DNA from: Nitrospirota bacterium
GTDB taxonomy: Bacteria; Nitrospirota; Thermodesulfovibrionia; UBA6902
NCBI GenBank assembly: GCA_015491705.1
Contig: WFVK01000040.1
Coordinates: 1 to 5,337 of the forward strand
Reading direction: 5' to 3'
Length of the DNA: 5,337 nucleotides
In this document: positions 1-5,337 of the stretch, piece after piece
Layout of the letters: the number at the start of each line of letters is the position of its first letter
How positions within the stretch are numbered: the first letter of the stretch is position 1
Notes under the pieces: model-generated
What the model saw: the letters and a program-made list of their open reading frames with translations, nothing else
What the model was told of the DNA's origin: nothing
The model's database searches: none
Translations under genes and position numbers: made by a program

Positions 1-828
1 AGACATTCCATTACCAAAATGTCTTATCTTCATTTTACATCCACCGAGACATACAGAAAACGCGTTATCCAGTTGGGAGAGTCTCCGGAGAGGGTTTTCA
101 ATGTCGGGGCACTGGGCATTGACAACATAAAAGAAACCGGACTTCTTGAAAAGGATGAACTGGAAGACCTGCTGAATTTTAAATTCGACGGAAAAACCGC
201 CCTGGTTACATACCATCCGGTTACGCTGGAATACGGTACCCAGGGGAGGCAATTCAGGGAGCTATTGAAGGCCCTTCAGGACATGGATGAATTAAAGATC
301 ATCTTTACAAAACCAAACGCTGATAGAGGCGGAAGGGAGATTGCAGGGTTAATGGATGAGTTTCAGGGAAACCATCCCGGGAAAACAGTATCATTCACAT
401 CCCTCGGAAGACTGAAGTATCTGTCTGTAATGAAATATGTTGATGTGGTTGTTGGAAACTCCTCAAGCGGAATCATAGAGAGTCCCGCTTTCAAAAAACC
501 GGCCGTAAATATCGGGGACAGGCAGAGGGGGAGAATAAAGGCTGAGAGCATAATTGATTGCAGGTGCGCTAGGGAAGATATAACGGCTGCAGTCAGAAAG
601 GCACTGTCTCCTGATTTTCAGAGCTTGTGCAGAAACATAAGAAACCCTTATGGAACCGGGGGGGCGTCCGGGAGGATCGTCGCCATTCTGAAAGAGATAT
701 TATCCGGCCCCATAAACCTGAAGAAAGGATTTTTTGATATCAGAAACGTTTCAGAGGATGAGATACGGCGCGCTGAAACCGCGGACACCGGGGAACCTGC
801 CGATGCAGAAAGATATATTCATTGCTGA
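1..828 (+). CDS. NeuC/LegG-type hydrolysing NDP-GlcNAc 2-epimerase (5'-truncated)
   Basis: This is the C-terminal part of a UDP/GDP-N-acetylglucosamine 2-epimerase (hydrolysing), a cytosolic enzyme that releases a ManNAc-type sugar and nucleoside diphosphate for nonulosonic acid synthesis. The frame is open from base 1. The first codons read RHSITKMSYLHF, matching the conserved RHxITKxSHLHF block of NeuC/LegG, so the ATG at 19 is internal and not the true start. Further hallmarks are NVGALGIDNI (about 106-135), a TYHPVT stretch after a short linker, the nucleotide-binding segment GNSSSGIIES (454-483), and NPYGTGGASGRIV near the C-terminus. Family members are about 375-390 residues long; 275 codons are visible, so roughly 100 are missing. 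The end overlaps the next gene by 26 bases. NeuC uses UDP-GlcNAc, whereas Campylobacter LegG uses a GDP-linked diacetamido sugar; the neighbouring nucleotidyltransferase favours the LegG-like option, but the sequence does not settle it. Confidence 0.93.
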   Translation, partial: RHSITKMSYLHFTSTETYRKRVIQLGESPERVFNVGALGIDNIKETGLLEKDELEDLLNFKFDGKTALVTYHPVTLEYGTQGRQFRELLKALQDMDELKIIFTKPNADRGGREIAGLMDEFQGNHPGKTVSFTSLGRLKYLSVMKYVDVVVGNSSSGIIESPAFKKPAVNIGDRQRGRIKAESIIDCRCAREDITAAVRKALSPDFQSLCRNIRNPYGTGGASGRIVAILKEILSGPINLKKGFFDIRNVSEDEIRRAETADTGEPADAERYIHC

Positions 829-1879
829 AAACGAATCCATCAAGGATGTATTGAAAAAACTCGACAGGACGGCCGAGAAACTCCTGCTGGTCACGGACCC
901 CGAAAACAGGCTTCTCGGGACCGTAAGCGACGGCGACATAAGGCGCTATCTGTTGAAGGGCAAGAGCCTCAACGACAGTATCGAAAACGTCTATTACAGG
1001 AATCCCACGTTTCTCAGGAGAGGCGAGTTTTCCATGGAAGCCGCAAAAAAGATATTTCTCAGGAAAAAAATCGATCTTATCCCGGTCGTAGATGAACAGG
1101 GCACCGTGGTTGATTACATAATCTGGAACCAGGCATTCTCGGAACATGCACGGCCCCTGAAGAACGGCAGGATAAAGGTGCCCGTGGTTATTATGGCAGG
1201 GGGCAGGGGGACAAGGCTGGAGCCTTTCACAAAGATTCTTCCCAAACCGCTGATACCCGTAAATGACAAGCCTATTATCGAGTTAATCATTGAGGAGTTC
1301 AAGAGGCAGGGGGGGAAGATATTCTACCTGATCCTGAACTCGAAGGGGGAAATGATAGAGGCGTATTTTAACGGCGTTGAAAAGGATTACGAAGTAAGGT
1401 TTGTCAGAGAAAATGATTTTCTCGGGACGGCGGGGGGGCTGAAGCTGCTCAGGAGGATGAAGACGGATGTCTTTATCGTCACAAACTGCGACGTTATTGT
1501 CAAGGCCGATTTTCAGCAGGTTATAACCATGCATAAAAGGCAGAACGCCGTGATGACGGTACTTTCTTCAATCCAGCACCACAGGATACCCTATGGTGTT
1601 ATAAATTTCAGGGAGAAGGGGCTGGTGACCGACATACACGAAAAACCCGAATATACCGTGATGATAAACACAGGCGTATATGTACTGAGCAGGGAGGCGG
1701 TGCGGTTTATCCCGGAAAACACGCTTTTTGACATGACCGACCTGATCAAGAAGCTGATCAGAAACAACAGGAAGGTGGCGACATACCCGGTGAATGAGAA
1801 TGACTATATCGATATAGGGCAGTGGGAGGAATACAAGAACGCCGTGGAAAAACTGGGTGTATTCAGACAGGGAGTGTAA
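803..1879 (+). CDS. CBS-domain sugar-1-phosphate nucleotidyltransferase, PtmE-like
   Basis: This is a 358-residue cytosolic enzyme predicted to join a sugar 1-phosphate to a nucleotide. Residues ~1-115 form a pair of CBS domains, including the typical GTVSDGDIRR. From ~127 an NTP_transferase domain follows, with the signature AGGRGTRL (132-139) and KPLIPV (148-153), the metal-binding Asp in TNCDV (D230), an EKP triplet, NTGVYV, and a late DIG (D337) likely to be the second metal ligand. This architecture matches Campylobacter PtmE, the glucosamine-1-phosphate guanylyltransferase that starts the GDP-linked legionaminic acid route; GDP specificity here is inferred. I chose the ATG at 803 because the CBS homology begins there and GGGGAA lies about 7 bases upstream. 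An in-frame ATG at 734 would add 23 residues without family resemblance and enlarge the overlap with the epimerase gene from 26 to 95 bases. The CBS pair may sense an adenosyl ligand, but this is unproven. Confidence 0.9.
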   Translation: MQKDIFIAENESIKDVLKKLDRTAEKLLLVTDPENRLLGTVSDGDIRRYLLKGKSLNDSIENVYYRNPTFLRRGEFSMEAAKKIFLRKKIDLIPVVDEQGTVVDYIIWNQAFSEHARPLKNGRIKVPVVIMAGGRGTRLEPFTKILPKPLIPVNDKPIIELIIEEFKRQGGKIFYLILNSKGEMIEAYFNGVEKDYEVRFVRENDFLGTAGGLKLLRRMKTDVFIVTNCDVIVKADFQQVITMHKRQNAVMTVLSSIQHHRIPYGVINFREKGLVTDIHEKPEYTVMINTGVYVLSREAVRFIPENTLFDMTDLIKKLIRNNRKVATYPVNENDYIDIGQWEEYKNAVEKLGVFRQGV

Positions 1880-1889
1880 GGTGAATACA

Positions 1890-1913
1890 GTGATACACGG
1901 GGGCGGCTCTTGA
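1890..1913 (+). other. Possible 7-codon leader ORF overlapping the radical SAM start
   Basis: In the 30-base gap after the nucleotidyltransferase stop, AAGGTGA (1878-1884) looks like a ribosome binding site and sits 5 bases before a GTG at 1890. That GTG opens a seven-residue frame (MIHGGGS) whose TGA stop (1911-1913) overlaps the TTG start of the next gene as TTGA. This could couple translation of the radical SAM protein to ribosomes ending there. It is equally possible that the arrangement is chance; nothing in the peptide suggests a function of its own. Confidence 0.2.
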
Positions 1914-3298
1914 GAATACTGCTTGTTGTATATGACAACGGGTCATATATCAGCTGGTTCCCCCAGGGTCTGGCCTATATAGCCGCGGTATGCAAAAAGG
2001 CCGGACATGATGTGGTCATATACAACCAGGATGTTTATCACTACCCTGACAGCCACCTGACGGAATATCTTGCAGAGAACCGGTTTGATGTCGTCGGAGT
2101 AAGCGTTATCGCAGGATATTACCAGTACCGGAAACTCCTGAAAATCTCCGAGGCGATAAACGCTGTTCCCGAGCGCCCTTTTTACATCATAGGCGGTCAC
2201 GGCCCCTCACCGGAACCCGGTTATTTTCTCAAAAAGACCGGGGCCGATATGGTGATCATTGGTGAGGGTGAAAGGACGATAATCGAGGTAATGCAGGCGC
2301 TCCATGAGAAAAAAGGATTTCAGGATATCAAGGGTATTGCATACATTGAAAACAACAGGCTGGTAATGACAGGACGCCGGCCCCTTATAAGTGATATCGA
2401 CGGCATACCTTTTCCCGCTTATGAAATGTTTCCCATGGATCACTACACATTGCTGAGGATGCCCAATATAAGAGGCACCGAACGCTGCATACCGGTTCTT
2501 TCCGGAAGGGGCTGCACCTTTAAATGCAGCTTCTGTTACCGCATGGATACCGGGTTCAGGCCGCGCTCGGCGGACAGCATAATAGAGGAGATAAGGCTGC
2601 TGAAGAAAGACTACCATGTCGCTTACATAGCATTCGCAGACGAACTTCTGATGAGTTCGGTAAGACGGACAGAGGAACTGTGCAGGGCCTTTATAAGGGC
2701 CAGACTGGATATCAGGTGGGACTGCAACGGCCGTCTTAACTACGCCAGGCCCGACGTGCTCAAACTGATGAAGGAGGCAGGCTGTGTTTTTATTAATTAC
2801 GGAATTGAGGCTGTAGACGACACTGTACTGAAAAACATGAACAAGGCCCTGACAGTTAAACAGATCGTTACCGGGGTGGAGAATACGCTTGCGGCAGGCA
2901 TCAGTCCCGGACTCAATATCATATTCGGCAACATAGGGGATAACAGGGAAACCCTGAAAAAGGGGGTGGATTTCCTGTTGAAATACGACGACCATTCACA
3001 CCTGAGAACCATCCGGCCGGTCACGCCATATCCGGGCTCACCGTTATATTACCGTGCAATCAGGGAGGGTCTCCTGAGGGATGTTGAAGATTTTTACGAG
3101 AATAAACATCTCAATTCGGACCTGCTGGCCGTTAATTTTACGGATATGACGGACGAGGAGTTCCACAGGGAGTTGCTGCAGGCCAATACAACACTGATGA
3201 AACATTACTACGGCAGCAAACTGCGCAGGGGGATACAGGACGCCGAAAACCTGTACCTTAACATGGATACGTCTTTCAGGGGGTTCCGCGATGTATAA
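1910..3298 (+). CDS. B12-binding-domain radical SAM protein of a nonulosonate cassette
   Basis: A 462-residue cytosolic iron-sulfur enzyme of unknown reaction. Residues ~1-140 resemble a cobalamin-binding Rossmann-like domain: a start RILLVVYDNGSYISWFPQG, then FDVVGVSV, IIGGHGPSPEPG and the GEGE segment. No DxHxxG motif is present, which is common in this class, where B12 binds base-off without a protein His ligand. The radical SAM core follows, with the 4Fe-4S motif CxxxCxxC at C202, C206 and C209 (GRGCTFKCSFCYRM), then FADELLM, a YGIEA segment and, near the end, TPYPGSPLY, standard for B12-dependent (BchE/methyltransferase-like) members. The start is TTG: no ATG or GTG lies in frame between the previous stop (1877-1879) and 1910, homology begins at once, and GGGGG (1899-1903) can serve as a weak binding site. 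The 3' end overlaps the cytidylyltransferase gene by 8 bases, so the two are probably co-translated. Likely roles are C-methylation, or a radical rearrangement or deoxygenation, of a sugar intermediate; substrate and chemistry cannot be read from the sequence. Confidence 0.92.
   Translation: MRILLVVYDNGSYISWFPQGLAYIAAVCKKAGHDVVIYNQDVYHYPDSHLTEYLAENRFDVVGVSVIAGYYQYRKLLKISEAINAVPERPFYIIGGHGPSPEPGYFLKKTGADMVIIGEGERTIIEVMQALHEKKGFQDIKGIAYIENNRLVMTGRRPLISDIDGIPFPAYEMFPMDHYTLLRMPNIRGTERCIPVLSGRGCTFKCSFCYRMDTGFRPRSADSIIEEIRLLKKDYHVAYIAFADELLMSSVRRTEELCRAFIRARLDIRWDCNGRLNYARPDVLKLMKEAGCVFINYGIEAVDDTVLKNMNKALTVKQIVTGVENTLAAGISPGLNIIFGNIGDNRETLKKGVDFLLKYDDHSHLRTIRPVTPYPGSPLYYRAIREGLLRDVEDFYENKHLNSDLLAVNFTDMTDEEFHRELLQANTTLMKHYYGSKLRRGIQDAENLYLNMDTSFRGFRDV
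3278..3283 (+). promoter_or_regulatory. Ribosome binding site for the cytidylyltransferase gene
   Basis: AGGGGG lies inside the end of the radical SAM gene, 7 bases before the ATG at 3291. It supports this start and the 8-base gene overlap. Confidence 0.6.
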
Positions 3299-4076
3299 CA
3301 ACAGGAGCATTCTCGGGATTATTCCTGCACGCGGCGGTTCAAGGGGGCTGCCTGGGAAGAATATACGGCAGATCTGCGGCATGCCCCTGATCGCATGGAC
3401 CGTGAAGCAGGCCCTGTCATCGAGGTACCTTGACAGCGTGATTGTAAGCACGGATGACCATGAGATTGCAGATATATCAGAAAAATACGGTGCGGAAGTG
3501 CCTTTTTTAAGGCCGGAAAAACTGGCAGGCGACTGTACCCCCATGATAGACGTGATTCTGCATGCAGTGGATTTTTATAAAAATAAAGGCATGACGTTTG
3601 ACTGTATAGCCCTCCTGGAGCCCACTTCACCCCTCAGGAAGATTGATGATATTGACCGTGCCATAGAGAAACTGATCCGTCATGAAGCAGAAGCCGACAG
3701 CCTTGTGAGCCTCGGCGAAGTGAGTCTGGAGCATCCGTCCATAATGAAGAGGATAACAAGGGGGTATGTAAAGCCCTATGAAGCCGGTGCAGGAATTATA
3801 ACGAGAAGGCAGGAGCTTGACCGTGTGTTTTTCCCTTATGGGGTCATCTATCTTTCAAAGACGGCGACGCTGATGGAATACGGGACATTTTACCAGCGGC
3901 GGACCATCCCGTTTTTCATCGAAAGATGGCAGAACTATGAAGTGGACGACATATATGACTTTGTATGCATTGAGGCCGTGATGAGCCTGATGCTGCATAA
4001 ACCGGCAGCAGAGTCTGGCGTAACACCTTTATGCCACTGCAAGCTAAACCCTGAGAGGAAGGAGTCATGTACATGA
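3291..4076 (+). CDS. CMP-nonulosonate cytidylyltransferase (NeuA/LegF/PtmB family)
   Basis: A 261-residue cytosolic enzyme that transfers CMP from CTP to a nonulosonic acid (N-acetylneuraminate, legionaminate or a relative), giving the activated donor for glycosyltransferases. The CTP-binding signature IIPARGGSRGLPGKN spans residues 10-24, followed by VSTDDHEIA. LLEPTSPLR (108-116) is the typical mid-protein motif, and EVDDIYD (217-223) corresponds to the acidic metal-binding region near the C-terminus. The start at 3291 fits the family N-terminus and has a good upstream binding site. Family members usually end near 230-235; here a tail of about 25 residues follows, containing C248, H249, C250 and C260, which I cannot match to a known extension. 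The exact sugar is not determined by these motifs; the neighbouring PtmE-like gene points to a legionaminic-type product rather than Neu5Ac. The stop overlaps the next gene's preferred start as ATGA. Confidence 0.93.
   Translation: MYNNRSILGIIPARGGSRGLPGKNIRQICGMPLIAWTVKQALSSRYLDSVIVSTDDHEIADISEKYGAEVPFLRPEKLAGDCTPMIDVILHAVDFYKNKGMTFDCIALLEPTSPLRKIDDIDRAIEKLIRHEAEADSLVSLGEVSLEHPSIMKRITRGYVKPYEAGAGIITRRQELDRVFFPYGVIYLSKTATLMEYGTFYQRRTIPFFIERWQNYEVDDIYDFVCIEAVMSLMLHKPAAESGVTPLCHCKLNPERKESCT
4059..4064 (+). promoter_or_regulatory. Ribosome binding site deciding the Gfo/Idh-like start
   Basis: AAGGAG lies in the purine-rich run 4053-4064. It is 8 bases from the ATG at 4073 but only 2 bases from the alternative ATG at 4067, so 4073 is the better start. 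An upstream GAGAGG (4053-4058) could serve 4067 instead; the difference is two residues. Confidence 0.55.
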
Positions 4077-5110
4077 AGGCCTTGCAGATCGGATTGGGTT
4101 CAATGGGTAAAAGAAGGATAAGAAACCTTTTATCACTGGGAATAAGGGATATAACCGGTTTTGACAGGAGGAAAGACCGGCGCATGGAAGCGGAAGACAG
4201 GTACCATATTCAGACGACCGCTGAACTTACGCCTGATATGCTGTCAGCGAGCGATATCCTTATTGTTTCAACTCCTCCGGACAGCCATCTTGAATATCTG
4301 AAGCTGGCGGTGGAATACGGCAGGCCCGCCTTTGTTGAGGCCAGTGTCATCAGGGAGGGGCTTGAAGAGGTCTCAGAACGCGCAAAGAAACAGAATACAT
4401 TGATTGCGCCCTCCTGCACTTTCCGGTTTCATCACGGTGTCAGGACCGTCAGGGATATTGTACTGAGCGGGAAATACGGCAGGCTCTGCAATTTTGTCTA
4501 TATTATGGGCCAGTATCTTCCCGACTGGCATCCATGGGAGGACATAAGGGATTTCTATGTCAGCAAAAGACAGACCAGTGCCAGCAGGGAAATGGTGCCT
4601 TTTGAACTGACATGGCTTCTTGACATCACGGGATATCCGGAAGAGGTATTTGCATTCTACGGCAGGACATGCGATATGGGTGTTGATATCGATGATACTT
4701 ACAATGTGAATCTCAAATTCAACGGTTTCCTGGGCACCCTTGTGGTTGATGTTGTTTCGCGTTTTGCCACGAGAAGCCTTGTCATGAACCTCGAAAAGGC
4801 GCAGATAAGATGGAACTGGGAAGACAGGGCGGTCAGGCTCTATGACGCGGAAAACAGGACCTGGGAGCATTTCCGCGAGCCCGCGGGAAGGGCGGAATCG
4901 GATTACAATGACAATATTATAGAGGAGATGTATGTTGATGAGATGAGAGCGTTTATCGATGCGGCAAGAGGCATCAGGCCGTTTCCCAATACGCTTGATG
5001 AAGACATATGGATACTCAATGTCCTTGAAAAGGCGGAGCAGACCAACAGGGGCGCAAGCCTGGGGAGGGTTAAGCTTAAGTTGCATAAAGCGGCGGGAGA
5101 GCCTGTTTGA
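4073..5110 (+). CDS. Gfo/Idh/MocA-family oxidoreductase-like protein with altered active-site motifs
   Basis: A 345-residue cytosolic protein (347 if the ATG at 4067 is used) with an N-terminal NAD(P)-binding Rossmann fold and a C-terminal alpha/beta domain. The dinucleotide motif GLGSMG is at residues 7-12 and the VSTPPDSH turn at 65-72. In most family members an EKP triplet follows, whose Lys acts at the nicotinamide; here the position reads FVEAS (87-91), so E89 is kept and Lys and Pro are replaced. The usual Asp-xxx-His segment before the domain-2 helix reads REMVPFELTWLLDITG (172-187), where by my manual alignment the His column is Phe177. It may therefore bind a sugar nucleotide without classical dehydrogenase activity, or belong to a subfamily with different catalytic residues. 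It overlaps the cytidylyltransferase gene by 4 bases (ATGA), implying a shared role in sugar supply. From memory, Campylobacter legionaminic loci have an additional gene (ptmF/Cj1330) near ptmB; whether this is a counterpart needs an alignment. Confidence 0.85.
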   Translation: MKALQIGLGSMGKRRIRNLLSLGIRDITGFDRRKDRRMEAEDRYHIQTTAELTPDMLSASDILIVSTPPDSHLEYLKLAVEYGRPAFVEASVIREGLEEVSERAKKQNTLIAPSCTFRFHHGVRTVRDIVLSGKYGRLCNFVYIMGQYLPDWHPWEDIRDFYVSKRQTSASREMVPFELTWLLDITGYPEEVFAFYGRTCDMGVDIDDTYNVNLKFNGFLGTLVVDVVSRFATRSLVMNLEKAQIRWNWEDRAVRLYDAENRTWEHFREPAGRAESDYNDNIIEEMYVDEMRAFIDAARGIRPFPNTLDEDIWILNVLEKAEQTNRGASLGRVKLKLHKAAGEPV

Positions 5111-5124
5111 GGTTCAGGGTTCAG
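5111..5124 (+). repeat. Two tandem copies of the 7-mer GGTTCAG
   Basis: Immediately after the Gfo/Idh-like stop codon, GGTTCAG occurs twice head to tail (5111-5117 and 5118-5124). Such short GTTCAGG-type tandem tracts occur between genes in many environmental genomes. Two copies alone could be chance, and no function is proposed. Confidence 0.4.
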
Positions 5125-5145
5125 CGGTTATAAGGCGACGTGTTT

Positions 5146-5180
5146 CCCCCTTAGGTTAAGGGGGATTAAGGGGGTTATTT
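5146..5180 (+). terminator. C-run/G-run hairpin repeat, possible operon terminator
   Basis: CCCCCTTA (5146-5153) can pair perfectly with TAAGGGGG at 5157-5164 (3-base loop) or with an identical copy at 5167-5174. TTAAGGGGG is directly repeated with a 10-base period (5156-5164 and 5166-5174). The second pairing is followed at once by TTATTT, giving a weak rho-independent terminator shape 36 bases after the last complete gene. Elements of this CCCCCTTAA/TTAAGGGGG type are also scattered between genes of various environmental bacteria, so this may be a dispersed repeat that happens to lie here, with or without a termination role. Confidence 0.5.
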
Positions 5181-5230
5181 AATATGCCGTGCGGAGTATT
5201 TCCTCGGGGAATTGCAGATAAAGCTTTCCC

Positions 5231-5262
5231 GGCGGGCTCTCCCGCCCGTGCGCGGTGTTTTT
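5231..5262 (+). terminator. GC-rich hairpin upstream of a T-run (weak terminator candidate)
   Basis: GGCGGG (5231-5236) pairs with CCCGCC (5241-5246) around a CTCT loop. An alternative register pairs 5232-5237 with 5244-5249. A TTTTT run (5258-5262) follows, but 11 bases separate it from the first stem, more than in a typical intrinsic terminator. It lies 24 bases before the probable next start, so it could also be a structured 5' leader element. Confidence 0.3.
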
Positions 5263-5272
5263 ATGCAAGTGT

Positions 5273-5279
5273 AAGGTGA
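5273..5279 (+). promoter_or_regulatory. Ribosome binding site for the gene starting at 5286
   Basis: AAGGTGA lies 6 bases before the ATG at 5286. The 13-mer AGTGTAAGGTGAA around it (5268-5280) also occurs at 1873-1885, after the nucleotidyltransferase gene. It is the main reason for believing that the short open frame at the right edge is a gene. Confidence 0.5.
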
Positions 5280-5285
5280 AGACTG

Positions 5286-5337
5286 ATGAATTGTCGTACA
5301 GGCATTGATCTGTATAAACGGGCCGGGAATATTATTC
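5286..5337 (+). CDS. Start of a probable further gene (3'-truncated), perhaps a class III aminotransferase
   Basis: An ATG with a well-spaced AAGGTGA upstream opens a frame that stays open for all 17 remaining codons (MNCRTGIDLYKRAGNII). The fragment is too short to assign by homology. The LYKRAGNII string resembles the N-terminus of glutamate-1-semialdehyde aminomutase-like class III aminotransferases, where LYxRAxxIIPGG is typical, and such a PLP enzyme would fit an amino-sugar locus; this is a guess from pattern only. It is separated from the preceding gene by 175 bases containing two hairpins, so it may have its own transcript. Confidence 0.5.
   Translation, partial: MNCRTGIDLYKRAGNII

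Noticed and set aside
19..21. ATG at 19 as the start of the epimerase gene
   Set aside because: Codons 1-6 already encode the conserved RHSITK block, so the frame enters from outside the window.
734..802. Upstream ATG extension of the nucleotidyltransferase by 23 residues
   Set aside because: The added residues do not resemble the CBS family N-terminus, and the overlap with the epimerase gene would grow to 95 bases; the ATG at 803 fits better.
2207..2995. Long minus-strand open frame (262 codons) opposite the radical SAM gene
   Set aside because: It lies fully antisense to a gene with clear motifs, and its translation shows no recognisable domain; it is a codon-bias shadow.
4373..5086. Minus-strand open frame (237 codons) opposite the Gfo/Idh-like gene
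   Set aside because: Entirely antisense to a well-supported gene, with no family features.
4959..5159. 66-codon plus-strand frame overlapping the end of the Gfo/Idh-like gene
   Set aside because: Mostly inside a real gene in another frame, arginine/serine-rich with no motif, and it ends within the hairpin repeat.
5146..5174. CRISPR or IS end in the repeat block
   Set aside because: No regularly spaced direct repeats with unique spacers, no transposase, and no target-site duplication visible.
5198..5212. Small imperfect palindrome (ATTTCC/GGGGAAT) between the two hairpins
   Set aside because: Only six pairs including a G-T wobble; too weak to call an operator or terminator.
5111..5285. Promoter for the right-edge gene
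   Set aside because: TATAAG near 5130 and TTTAAT near 5178 are possible -10 boxes, but no convincing -35 element lies at the right spacing.

Overview
The window is a tightly packed, single-strand (+) gene cassette for making and activating a nonulosonic acid (a sialic, legionaminic or related nine-carbon sugar). Five genes fill positions 1-5110, with overlapping ends or very short gaps. A sixth gene probably begins at 5286 and runs off the right edge. Frequent AGG/AGA arginine and ATA isoleucine codons, moderate GC content and the C/G-run intergenic repeat fit an environmental Gram-negative such as Nitrospirota or Desulfobacterota. That placement is an impression, not a demonstrated assignment.

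Layout. 1-828: C-terminal three quarters of a NeuC/LegG-type hydrolysing NDP-sugar 2-epimerase, cut by the left edge. 803-1879: sugar-1-phosphate nucleotidyltransferase with an N-terminal CBS-domain pair, resembling Campylobacter PtmE. 1910-3298: B12-binding-domain radical SAM protein with a TTG start. 3291-4076: CMP-nonulosonate cytidylyltransferase (NeuA/LegF/PtmB type). 4073-5110: Gfo/Idh/MocA-fold protein whose usual catalytic motifs are altered. 5111-5285: intergenic stretch holding a tandem 7-mer, a C-run/G-run hairpin repeat that could terminate transcription, and a second GC-rich hairpin before a T-run. 5286-5337: first 17 codons of a probable next gene.

How they may work together (inference from family knowledge). 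The nucleotidyltransferase would make a GDP-linked amino sugar. The epimerase/hydrolase would release a free ManNAc-type sugar from an NDP-sugar. A NeuB/LegI synthase, not visible here and perhaps upstream, would condense that sugar with PEP. The cytidylyltransferase would activate the product as its CMP derivative for a glycosyltransferase acting on flagellin, LPS or capsule. The CBS-nucleotidyltransferase beside the epimerase favours the GDP-sugar (legionaminic-type) route over the UDP-GlcNAc (Neu5Ac) route, but without LegB/LegC in view the exact sugar is undecided.

The most interesting element is the B12/radical SAM gene between the nucleotidyltransferase and the cytidylyltransferase, translationally overlapping the latter. 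It is not part of the textbook Neu5Ac, legionaminic or pseudaminic pathways, so it may provide an extra modification of the sugar. The downstream Gfo/Idh-like protein with altered active-site motifs is the second point worth following.
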